Under the pieces are notes generated by a model that worked only from the letters and a program-made list of their open reading frames with translations, was not told where the DNA came from and made no database searches. Source: Rhizophagus irregularis (taxonomy: Eukaryota; Glomeromycota; Glomeromycetes; Glomerales; Glomeraceae). Taken from it: 64,000 nt of DNA. The stretch spans positions 5,580,001-5,644,000 of the forward strand of contig NC_089430.1 of assembly GCF_026210795.1 (NCBI RefSeq). The letters are read 5' to 3'. Of the stretch, positions 1-10,426 are shown in pieces; within the stretch, counting starts at the first letter, position 1, and every line of letters begins with the position of its first letter. The position numbers and the translations under genes were made by a program.

Positions 1-3000
1 GAAGTAAGTAAATTTCTAATATCTGAATACCATTTTGTTTCTTTCCGTTGTGAAAAAATAGGAATATAAGCCTTAATAAGAATTTCTTTCCATAATAATA
101 AACGAGATTTATCACCTGAAATAATTTGATCTAAAAATAAAATATTCTTTTCACGAAGTCTCTTCCTATGTTTAGAATAATATGCATTATCTACCACGTC
201 TTCCAAAGGAATTTTACCTCCTTTAATTAATGGAAAAGTATTATCATCTAAAGTTTTTAACGAAATATTATTATCATAGCATAATAAAAGCATATTAAGA
301 ATATAATTATTTTTTCGTGTATGCGGAACACGATTATAAGGAAGTTTTTCTAGCAATGGACGCGATGTCCATAGTTGATCCTGTAAGGATTTTAAACGAA
401 TTTCAGTAACTTTTCCTAATAGACCATTGTTGTTAAGTTGAATACAAAAATCCGTAATTTTGGCTTGAAGTTGATTATCATAAAAATCTCTATATCCATA
501 TATGTAGGGATTATCAAGTATAGCGTTAGGCGCAGAGCGAGCAAATTTCAGTTTGTTTTTAAACATCCTTCGAAAAGGAATAATTAAAGCTTCTGTCTGA
601 GTTTTTGATAAAGCCATAACTTGAGACCAGTATTCAACTCTAGGAACGATAATTCTATTAAATATATATAAAATATGTTTATCAGTAATCTTCTTTTTAT
701 ACATAAGATTAACTAAATGGTCTATTTCATTCTTGATCTTGAACATTAAATAATTTCCATCATGTTCAATATTAAAATACACTCCCAGGATACGCATAGG
801 TTCGTGTGGATGTTTGGCTTTAATATTAATTACTTTACGACCAAACTTGATTGAAATTTTATCATTGTAATTATGAGAGTATTTACGCTTCTCAGTAGTA
901 GTCCTCATCATAAGCTCAGATTTTTCTTTGTTGATTTGAATATCGTTAAGACGATAAAATGTATCAGCGATGTATAACATCTTTTCCAATTTTGATTTTT
1001 CATCAGTAATCCATTGAGTATTATCCATATACGCCATAATGGAGACATTTTGTTGATTAATAACACCTTCTTCTTGAACAACTGATTTTGATATGCAAGA
1101 AATATTATATCCTAATTGTTGTTTATCAATTTCTGCTAAAAGAGGATCGTAATAAATACACCAAAGCAACGGTGAAATTACTTCTCCTTGATCAATTCCT
1201 GTAAGAACATCATAAGGTGCAGTTTTTCCATATGCAGTGATTACTTGATTTTTTCTATCTTTAAAAGTTCTAAAATGAGGGATGAAAAATCGTTAGGAAT
1301 TTTAATTCTATCCATTGCTTTTTTGAGTTGAAAGATGTTCACACGATCATAAGCCTTTTCCATATCCTGAGAGAGTATCCATAATTCATTATTATTATCG
1401 ATTGAATCTTGAATAACTTCGTTCATAATCCTTATCGGTTCAAATGTTGATTGTTTAGGCAGACCAGCGAATTGGTTTGCCTTTAATACATTATTATCTT
1501 TCAAAATAATTGCTAAACGACGATTTAGCAAGGAAATGAGTGCTTTTCGAGTGGTTTCTAAAAGAGTAATAGGGCGAGAGTTTGATAATTCACAATTAAA
1601 AGGTTTAGGTTTAGCAATAGGAAAGACCGTCGCTTCTTTCCATTGTTTTGGTAAATATCCCAATTCTATAATCTTACAAATCAAATAATATAAAATATGA
1701 TTACAATCATCACTTAAATGTTTCAACATTTCATTCGACACGCCAGAAGGTCCTGTTGCTTTTCCATTAGATAATTGTCGAATAATATCTAACCATTCAT
1801 CAAAAGATGGAGCGTCCATAATGCTAGAATATATATTTTCGTTAACATGAGGCTGTGGTTTATATTGATCTTTCCATCTGCCTTGTATTGGTTTCTTTCT
1901 ATTAACAGAGCCTGCTACAGTTTGAAAATGATGATTTGTTTCTTCCATCACCTGATACTCATCTGTAATTAAAACTTCATTACCATTATGATCTTTCTTA
2001 TAAATTTTTTCAATTGAAATAGAAACCATTTCTTTTTCTGTAATAGATTGAATCATTCTCCCTTGATCATCTTTATAATTATCACATCGCTTCTTGATGT
2101 TAGAGATAATTTGTTCTTGTTCCATAATGTTAAGTTCAAGTTTAAAAACAATTCTCAATTGTTTCCTGATTTCATTAAGTTCGTCAAGATATCTATGGAA
2201 CTGATCATTATCTAAGAAATTAAAAATATTATCAGACGTAACTAACTCATACTTGTCTTTTAATTTAATTATCGCGTTTTGATAATTAATCCATTTGTCG
2301 ATCATTTCCTGATTCAGATAGTTTCTTAATCCTGTGATACATGAGCGAATTTCTTGAATACGATTAATGATATATCTTAAATCAAAGTAAACTGACAACT
2401 TTTTCTCAGGAGCACATTTGAATTTCCGTTTAATAATCTTTTTGTTTCTAATATTTTTGTTAGCAGATTTCATTATAAGTTGTCTAAGAGAATCCCACAC
2501 ATGATCAATATGTTTTCTTTTCGTGATCACTCGATCTTTTAATTTTATTCTTTCAATTTCATGATCCAAACCAGCACGGAAATTATCCCATGTAAATTCA
2601 TCATCATCCTGATCCATTTCATCATATAAAAACACAGTACGAGTTAGTTTCTTTTTATTTTTGTTAATCTTAGGTAATGTTTTTCTGATAAACAATTGTG
2701 TATCAAGTGATAAAGTGACAGTATTATGATCCGTAGTAAAATGATCATTTTCTATTACAGTACTATTCAAACTTTGTCCAAGTATCGGTAATGAAGCCCA
2801 AATATAATCAATTCGTGATTTTTCATTTGAATTATTTGGCGGAATATAAGTATATATATTTTCGTCATCTTCATTAAATATTGGAATTGTATCTAGGAGG
2901 TGTCTGTTTTCTAGCATTTTGAACAATTTGAAATACCATCTATTATTAACAAATGCCATCAAATATTTTCTATAATTAATATTGAAATCACCCATAATGA

Positions 3001-3544
3001 TTATTTCCATATTCTTGTTTTTCGCGTCATCGATAATATATTCGATATATTGATATAATTCCTCAATTTATGTTCTTTCTTTTTTGTTAGCATTAATGTA
3101 CACCTGAATTAATCTAACGTTTTTCTTTTGACTAAAATTTAAGTCTAAATATATAACACGGCCTTTATGACCAACTGCTTTATGAACAAATATATCGTAT
3201 TTATCGCTAACGATAATTCCTACGCCTTGACCTTTACCCCCTTGTTGTGAATAATCAAAATAACCATGGAAACCAAATTGTTGTTGCCATATTTTCGATT
3301 GTCTAAAAAAAAGATTAGTCTCGGCTAATCCATATATGTCAATATCATTATTTTTCATCGCATCTAATGTAAAAATTAATTTATCTTTACTAAGGGTACG
3401 AATATTCGTAGTAGCTATTTTCGTTATTGAAGAATTTTTTAAAGAATTTTTTGTAATAATTGGGTTGTTATTTTCTATTTGGGGGAAATTTTTTTGTTGT
3501 TGTTGAGAAGAAGAAGGGAGAAAATTATTATAATTGTTCATCAT
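1..3544 (-). pseudogene. LINE ORF2: endonuclease + reverse transcriptase, broken
   Basis: ORF2 would nick target DNA and copy the element RNA at the nick. The start codon at 3544 follows the ORF1 stop by 9 bp. The endonuclease part shows the family signatures in order: GLAETN (metal-binding Glu), MGDFN, SRIDYIW and TTDHN. The RT part shows motif A SQDMEKAYDRV (1330-1380), motif B GIDQGEVISPLLW (about 1155-1195) and the catalytic box as AYMDN near 1030. There are three lesions: an in-frame TAA at 3068-3070 with homology continuing in the same frame; a one-base frameshift near 1256-1268, after which the frame runs openly to position 1; and Asn for the second catalytic Asp of YxDD. Downstream, a basic RT/thumb-like region continues to the edge. 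The family call is firm; the clade is undetermined. Confidence 0.88.
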
Positions 3545-3553
3545 AAAAAATAA

Positions 3554-5707
3554 TTAAACAGCAGAATCATCAAAAACTTCATCATTATCCCCCAATAATG
3601 ATGAAGCTGAAGGGCCGCCAGCTAACATGTTGTAAAGTGATGAAAGTAAGGATTTAGTTTCCTTGTGGTTTTCTTGTATTTGTTTTTGTTGTGCAACAAT
3701 ACTTTGGATATTTTGATCAGATTTCTGAAATTGTTGTGATTGAAGAATGGATTTTTTTGCTAGTTCATCTTCATCTTCACTTGATTCAGAGTCACTTTTA
3801 CAGCGTTTTTTCGCTGCTTTTACTTCTGCACCAGAAACAGAATGTTGATTTTTCTTTTTCGTACTAGTTGGGACTGGATGCGCTTTATCACATTTAAGCG
3901 CTTGTTGTGCAGTAACAACTTCACTAATTTGCTTGCCAGTGTCACCAATGAGTGATTCCATTTTAAGCATTTTGTCTTCCACCTTTCTTATAGTGGCAAT
4001 AATTTGTTCCTTGAATTTTAAAAACATCGGATGATTATTGAAATCTTCACTATCGTCATCATCATTGTCATGATTGCTGCGAGCTTTTCCTTGATCACGT
4101 GATCCAGATGGAATATTATTATTAGATTTAGAACTATTTCTGGGCTTTTGTTTAGATTTAGCCGCATCTGCATACGACTTTTTCAAATTTTTCCAATTAT
4201 CAGCGCCACTAACAAAACGTTTAGATTGAGATTTGTTAATATCTTTGTTAGTACAGTCTTTGGCCATATGAGTGGGATTACCGCAAATATTACAAATGCG
4301 ATCTTCCTCTTTACTCCAGTATAATTGTCGAGTGCCTGCGTCACCCTTTTTGAATTCAATTTTCATTTGTCTGGCTGCCACCAAATCATCTTGTGAAGAA
4401 AAATGAATGTAAGCGTAGCGACATCTTTGATATTTACCTCGAATCATAACAGCTGGGATGAAACAAGTTTTCCCTTTACATTGTGTCATGACTTCCTTAA
4501 GATCATAACCACTAGTTTGATAATGTAACCCTGATAATCTTAACGAGAATTGCTTCCTTTTCTCACGTTCCTCCTTGCTCAATAACAGGGGTAAAACTCT
4601 AACTATGTCTTTATTAATATGATAGCTCCATTGTTCATGGAAATAATCAATAGAATTAGCATCCTTATACGTAATGAAAGCAACTTGGTAAAGACCAGCA
4701 CCTCGTGTATAAATTTTTTCAATTTCGCCAAGATCTTCAAAGGACTCACGAATTTTGCGTACCTGCCTATACGCAGAAATGTCGATTACTTGAATTGTAC
4801 GACTATTGGAATTTTGTGACGTATCACTATTCTTATCATTTGTAGCAGGCACCTTCTCAGGCTTCAATGGGGTAGGTTGAAGTTTCACATTAAACACTTC
4901 ACCTGAATCACCTTCTTTTTGCTCCTGAATAATAATTTCCATTTTAAGAAATTGGTCAAATTTTTCTTTATCCAAAAACGATACCTTTGCCCCTTGTTTA
5001 CTAAGTTGAACGATAGGTAATTGTGTGTTGTATTGGATATTATACGTCTTCAAAGCCTTTTTAATTTTAGTAAGTTTTGTAGTTTTTCCCCCAAGAAGTT
5101 CACCATAAGGGACGATTGCAATGTGCTCCTTAACCTTTTCAATAGTAATGATCGACGGGTCTTTGTTTGAATTACTAGGATCGACATCCATGGGCTGGGA
5201 CCCTTGATCGGCTTGCAGATTAATCTTATCCTGATTAGGCAAAACAACAGATTGTTGTTGATCCTTATGAGGAGTTGAAGGAATTTCTTTGTTAAGGGTC
5301 GGAATTTTATTGGTTCCATTTACGTTGTTTACAATATTCTGCGGAGGTAAGGGAGGGTCACGTGACAAATCTTTCGCGACCACCTTGGACTTTTCAGTAG
5401 CTTTCCCTTTGTCTATACCAGAAGGAGTTTTGGAGTTTGGGCCATAAGTATCTTGAACAATATTTTTTTCCATATCCATAGCACGTTCAGTTTCCATGGC
5501 CTCTGTTATTTTTTTATCAGAAGTTGGTTGCGGCTTCTTTTGATACGTTTTCCAAATACTCTCGTGATGAGAAGCATTTTCCTTCGGTGCACTGAAGGTG
5601 AACTGGTTTTCAGGACTAGTTGGCCTACTTCCACCGGCTTGGGAATTACGGCTTGAGCTACGTGTTTGTCTACCACCTCTACCACCTCGTTTAGCGTTTC
5701 CAGACAT
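3554..5707 (-). CDS. LINE ORF1 protein (RRM-like, CCHC zinc knuckle)
   Basis: A 717-aa protein expected to coat element RNA. Residues 1-190 are low-complexity and basic/polar (RGG-type N-terminus). Residues about 303-375 and 387-465 resemble two RRM-like folds (VAFITY and YAYIHF look like RNP1-like strands). A CCHC knuckle CNICGNPTHMAKDC lies at 472-485. The tail has an acidic patch (550-556), a possible coiled coil (565-600), a basic/acidic stretch (625-650) and a Gln-rich segment (655-695). The frame is uninterrupted. ORF2 begins 9 bp after the stop, which would suit termination-reinitiation. The RRM assignment is by eye; the zinc knuckle is certain. Confidence 0.88.
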   Translation of the reverse strand: MSGNAKRGGRGGRQTRSSSRNSQAGGSRPTSPENQFTFSAPKENASHHESIWKTYQKKPQPTSDKKITEAMETERAMDMEKNIVQDTYGPNSKTPSGIDKGKATEKSKVVAKDLSRDPPLPPQNIVNNVNGTNKIPTLNKEIPSTPHKDQQQSVVLPNQDKINLQADQGSQPMDVDPSNSNKDPSIITIEKVKEHIAIVPYGELLGGKTTKLTKIKKALKTYNIQYNTQLPIVQLSKQGAKVSFLDKEKFDQFLKMEIIIQEQKEGDSGEVFNVKLQPTPLKPEKVPATNDKNSDTSQNSNSRTIQVIDISAYRQVRKIRESFEDLGEIEKIYTRGAGLYQVAFITYKDANSIDYFHEQWSYHINKDIVRVLPLLLSKEEREKRKQFSLRLSGLHYQTSGYDLKEVMTQCKGKTCFIPAVMIRGKYQRCRYAYIHFSSQDDLVAARQMKIEFKKGDAGTRQLYWSKEEDRICNICGNPTHMAKDCTNKDINKSQSKRFVSGADNWKNLKKSYADAAKSKQKPRNSSKSNNNIPSGSRDQGKARSNHDNDDDDSEDFNNHPMFLKFKEQIIATIRKVEDKMLKMESLIGDTGKQISEVVTAQQALKCDKAHPVPTSTKKKNQHSVSGAEVKAAKKRCKSDSESSEDEDELAKKSILQSQQFQKSDQNIQSIVAQQKQIQENHKETKSLLSSLYNMLAGGPSASSLLGDNDEVFDDSAV

Positions 5708-5760
5708 TTTCTATAAATTGTTAGATATTTACTGCGGATTTTAAGCGTTTTTAACAATTT

Positions 5761-6480
5761 GTAAGAAAGAGAGTTTTTTTTTTAGTCCCGCAAATCCAAA
5801 TTTTTAAAACAATAAAAAGATATTATTGGGCGTTTTTTATAAAACTAGTAACGATTTTGTTGATCATTTGTTGATCATTTATTTTAAATTTATTATAAAT
5901 TTTGTCACGAGATTTTCTATGGAAATCATTTCTCAATTTGTTATTAAAACACCTGCTGAATTGCCTCGAAATTGAAAATCATTTCCCTTTTTATAAAAAA
6001 ATTTCCTTTTTGGTAAAAAACTCTCAGATTAATCTTATATAACTTTATGTAAATGTCAATGACAATGTCAATGTCAGTGACAATGTCAATGTCAATGTCA
6101 ATGTCAGTGACAATGTCAATGTCAATGTCAATGTCAATGTCAATGTCAATGTCAATGACAATGAAAAAAACTTCTAATGCCAACTTTTCGCAAAAACTCT
6201 TCCTGTGCCACTAAAAGTCCCTTTAAATTGTTGCATCATTCAATATTTGCATAATTTCATTTTTTTTTGTTGATCATTAAAATTTCATAAAATATTGCAA
6301 AAAAATAAAAAAATTGTAAAAAAAACGTTTCAGCGTTTTTTCATATAATATTATTAAAAAAAATGCCAAAAACTTTTTTTTTGCATTACTATTAAGAAAA
6401 AAACGTTTTAGCATTTTTCCATATAAAATTATAAAAAAAATAACACAAAAATGTTTTTTCTTCATTTTTTATTTTTTTAA
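5761..6480. repeat. AT-rich spacer with TGTCAA microsatellite
   Basis: Positions about 6053-6163 hold a hexamer microsatellite, (TGTCAA)n with TGTCAG variants, about 18 units. At 6290-6480 a roughly 100-bp AT-rich unit containing AACGTTT(C/T)AGC(G/A)TTTTT is present twice in degenerate form. I see no gene. Short reading frames here are by-products of the repeats. Confidence 0.85.
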
Positions 6481-6485
6481 CAAAA

Positions 6486-7440
6486 AATGTCAAGACTGAC
6501 GTCGTTTTTAATTAAAAAAAACCAATATTTTTTTGATTTTTAATCACAAAAACGTCAAGTCTGACGTTTTTAACTAAAAAAATCAATTTTTTTGATTTTT
6601 AATTACAAAATTGTCAAATCTAACGTAAAAAATAATTTTTTGAATCATAAAAATGTCAAATCTGACGTTTTTAATTAAAAAATCATTTTTTTTAATTTTT
6701 AATCACAAAAATGTCATGTCTGACGTTTTTAACTAAAAAAATCATTTTTTTTTTGATTTTTTAATTAAAAAACGTCAAGTCTGACGTTTTTTAACTAAAA
6801 AAGTCATTTTTTTGATTTTTTAATTACAAAAACGTCAAGTCTGACGTTTTTTAACTAAAAAAGTCATTTTTTTGATTTTTTAATTACAAAAACGTCAAGT
6901 CTGACGTTTTTTAACTAAAAAAGTCATTTTTTTGATTTTTTAATTACAAAAACGTCAAGTCTGACGTTTTATAACTAAAAAAGTCATTTTTTTGATTTTT
7001 TAATTACAAAAATGTCAAGTCTGACGTTTTTTAACTAAAAAAGTCATTTTTTTGATTTTTTAATTACAAAAATGTCAAATCTGACGTTTTTAATTAAAAA
7101 AATCATTTTTTTTATTTTTAATCACAAAAATGTCATGTCTGACGTTTTTTAACTAAAAAAGTCATTTTTTTTTTATTTTTTAATTACAAAAACGTCAAGT
7201 CTGACGTTTTTTAACTGAAAAAGTCATTTTTTTTTATTTTTTAATTACAAAAACGTCAAGTCTGACGTTTTTTAACTGAAAAAGTCATTTTTTTTTTATT
7301 TTTTAATTACAAAAACGTCAAGCCAGACGTTTTTTAACTAAAAAAGTCATTTTTTTGTTTATTTAATTACAAAAACGTCAAGTCTGACGTTTTTAATAAA
7401 AAAATCAATTTTTTTTATATTTAATTATAAAAACGTTTGA
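6486..7440. repeat. 60-bp tandem satellite with CRE-like palindromes, 16 units
   Basis: About 16 head-to-tail units with a period of exactly 60 bp in the centre (6772-7020) and 55-65 bp at the edges, where copies have diverged. Each unit carries AACGTCA-AGTC-TGACGTT, a 7-bp perfect inverted repeat around a 4-nt spacer, in a T-run/A-run background. Central copies are identical over whole units, which indicates recent expansion or homogenisation. TGACG is the half-site of CREB/ATF-type bZIP factors (established); binding here is conjecture. Confidence 0.93.
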
Positions 7441-8845
7441 TGACCCGACCCAAAATTTTCGAGTCAATCTGACAGTATAATGATTATAACTCACTAATAA
7501 TTACCAAGTTACTCTAGTTTTTAATGAATGATTTTGTTGATCCAATTTCTAACAATATTTAAAATAATTTGTATCTAATAAAAAATAAATAAAAATAAAA
7601 AAATAAAAAAATACTATAAATAAAAACAAAACAAAAATTAAGTATTAATAAAATAATTTAAATATTAAATTCCATTAAATAGATATGTTTATTCAACTTC
7701 TATAGATATAATAATATACTAATAATTAAAAGAATCAAATCATTTAATTTTCTAATAATATTTAAAATAAATTATATTTAATTAAAAAAAAGAATAAAAC
7801 TAAAATAAAATCAATGGCCTATTAATAAAATAATTTTTCAATTGCTAAATTGCATATGTAATGTACTAATAATTAAAAAATCTAATTTTTTGACAATTTT
7901 TAAAATAATTTGTATCTAATAATAAAAAAAATATTTTAATTAATAAAATAATTTTAAATACCAAATTACATTAAATACCAATATGTTTATGTAACTTTCA
8001 CATATATTTAATTTACTACTAAATACTAGATAGGTATATTTATATATGTAATTTCCACATATATTTAATATACTAATAATTGAAAGATCCAATTTTTTGG
8101 CAATTTTAAAAATAAAAAAACCAAAAGTCAATATTTTTTCAATAAACCAATTTTTTAAATGCCAAATAACATTAAATAAAATAGTATATTTATTATCTAC
8201 AAAGATAGTATATAATGAATTGGATAATTAAATAATTTATTTATATATTCTTAATGTAATATATATATATTATATTAAAGTAAACTTCTATAAATAGCAT
8301 GTGATGTATTATTTTATAACAATTAGAATAATAAATTAAATTATTAATTAATTATATCAATTATAAATTTTTGTAAATTTTCTTTACAAAATTTTCGTAT
8401 AATATTTATAAAACACAATGTTCATATAACTTTTATATATTAAATAAATAATAAAACAATATCTAGTATTCTGATTTAAAAAAAAACAAATGTCTATTAT
8501 CTGATTAAATATTTACATTAAATTGCTGAAAGCTAAACTGCTTTAGCTTGAAATCAAGTAATTACAAATAGAAAGATAAAATATATATAGCTTGTTGGAT
8601 TGTTTTTTTGAGATATTTTAAATGGTAGCAGTTTTATACCTTTAGGATTAATAAATAAATAATAAAATATTAACATTTTCTTGAAATAATTTTTAATATT
8701 TTTAAATATTTATAAATGCTAATAACTTTTATTTGTTGATAATAGAAATTCCACTATTTAGCATATTTTGATGAGACAAAGACAACAAAATATAATTTAT
8801 TTATTTATGATTACTGAATAATTAGTTAAAATATTTACATTCATA
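7441..8845. other. AT-rich intergenic DNA, nothing recognised
   Basis: Very AT-rich DNA with short reading frames only. I see no domain, RNA gene or element boundary. Confidence 0.6.
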
Positions 8846-8847
8846 AT

Positions 8848-9010
8848 GCTGGCCAAATTTACAAAAACGGACATAAATGTCCGTTTTTATAATTCCGGCC
8901 AAATTTATGTCCGTTTTTATAATTCTGGCCAAATTTGCAAACGGACATTTATGTCCGTTTTATAATTCCGGCCAAATTTTGCTGGGCGAAATTATCTTAA
9001 TTCTGGCCAA
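8848..9010. repeat. Inverted/tandem repeat cluster (GGCCAAATTT, GGACATAAATGTCC)
   Basis: Four copies of AATTC(C/T)GGCCAAATTT or its CTGGCCAAATTT variant alternate with perfect palindromes AAACGGACATAAATGTCCGT and a TTTATGTCC variant. This looks like the remains of a small palindromic MITE. Related CCGGAATTA/CTGGCC pieces recur near 27313, 37850, 59054 and 59190. Confidence 0.65.
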
Positions 9011-10426
9011 ATTAATGTGTAACCTTGAAAAAATTTTGCCTTTTTTATAGTTACAAGGTGGTACAAAATGTACATTAATGCAATCCTTGACCATGAGTTT
9101 ATAAGTAAATATCCGGTCAAAAGTTATAAATTTGCCTTATTTGTAATTAAATGTTGGTAAGTTGTTTGGACCAATCAGATCTCGTGGGCTAATCTGGCCC
9201 ATGGGCAGTTTATAAGCTAGGATGTAGTGCACGCCCACTTAGATTAGAAACTATGCCGATCATTTGGCTGGGGTGAAAAAATCTAACAATATTCAATATT
9301 AGAATAATGAGTCCATCATTACTTGCCTTATGGTTGAGAACCGTGAAGAAATAACTATTATTAATTCCACTTGAATTGTGTTATTAAATTATTAACCATT
9401 CAGTGTATTCAATACTATAATTAATGTAACTAGTTATATGACCTTTTTTTTAAAAAAAATAAATAGAAAGAAAGACTGGGAATGACTTGATATTTAACAT
9501 GGCAAAATATATTCAAAACTATTAATTTATCCACGTCTGAAATCCCAATTTTAAAAACAAGAATCGCAAACAAAAATTTCAATATTTACTATGATATATT
9601 ATTTACTTATTTAATGACTTTTTATATAATGAGACGTAAAATATTCTGGTAAATTCTGAGTATTATACCGAACACATGTAATATTTAATTTTAATCATAA
9701 CTAATATTTTTTTACTTGATGAGTAAGTATACGCTAGAAGTTGCTAGAAACTACGAACATCTTTGTAATATAACTAATTTATCAAATTAATATTTTAATA
9801 ATGGTCGATATTAAGTCATAGTAAAGTACGCTCTGTTATATATGACCTTTCTTTCTCTATTCTTGGTTGTCCATCTCCTTCTCTTTTTATCCTCTTCGTT
9901 ATTCTTTCATTTTTGTTAAATGTAAGGTACAACCGACATGTATTAAAATCATACTTTTAACAGAATAAATCTAAAGTTCCTGTGTTTAATCCTTAGTTCT
10001 TTATTATTATTGTTATTATATTATTATTACTGTTATTATTTGTTATATTCCTGATCTATAGGTAAAATAGGAAAGTTTATTTTCAAAAATAATTTTTTTC
10101 TTATTTTAGTGCCACGGTGCAAAGTATTTGACTTTAGCGGAGCATAACTAAAAAACACAGTCTTCAAAAAAAGTTTCTAATTAATTTTTCTTAAATAAAC
10201 CTCAATTATTATTTCCCAAATTCCCTATTTAATTATAAACTTGGTTGTAATCTTTTATGGTTTTCTTCTTTAATTCACAAGAAATCCATAACAACCTTTG
10301 TGATTATAGCGTGGTTATTTATTTTTTACGTTCCGGTTATTTATTAACTTGAACAAATATAAAAACTGCTTGATTTCTTTTAATCTTTATTTTTATTTAA
10401 ATATTTCAAGTTCAAAAATTTAATAA
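9011..10426. other. Intergenic DNA, nothing recognised
   Basis: AT-rich. A short GC-richer patch at about 9165-9280 contains CCAATCAG and paired CCCATGGGC/CGCCCAC strings, but no coding frame or element ends could be defined. ATT trinucleotide runs occur at about 9998-10040. Confidence 0.5.

Larger units (their letters stand above)
1..5760 (-). mobile_element. Non-LTR retrotransposon (LINE, APE type), 3' part cut by window edge
   Basis: Two adjacent minus-strand reading frames have classic LINE order: a nucleic-acid-binding ORF1 (3554-5707), then 9 bp later an ORF2 (from 3544 down through position 1) with an apurinic-type endonuclease followed by reverse transcriptase. ORF2 stays open to the left edge, so its end and the 3' UTR lie outside. 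The right limit is approximate, since I saw no target-site duplication. ORF1 is intact but ORF2 carries three lesions, so this copy should not move on its own. Confidence 0.9.

Noticed and set aside
6053-6183. Protein-like (DI)n frame at the TGTCAA microsatellite
   Set aside because: A simple hexamer repeat always gives a dipeptide-type frame. No gene context.
6486-7440. CRISPR array
   Set aside because: The whole 60-bp unit repeats with no unique spacers, and the sequence is eukaryotic.
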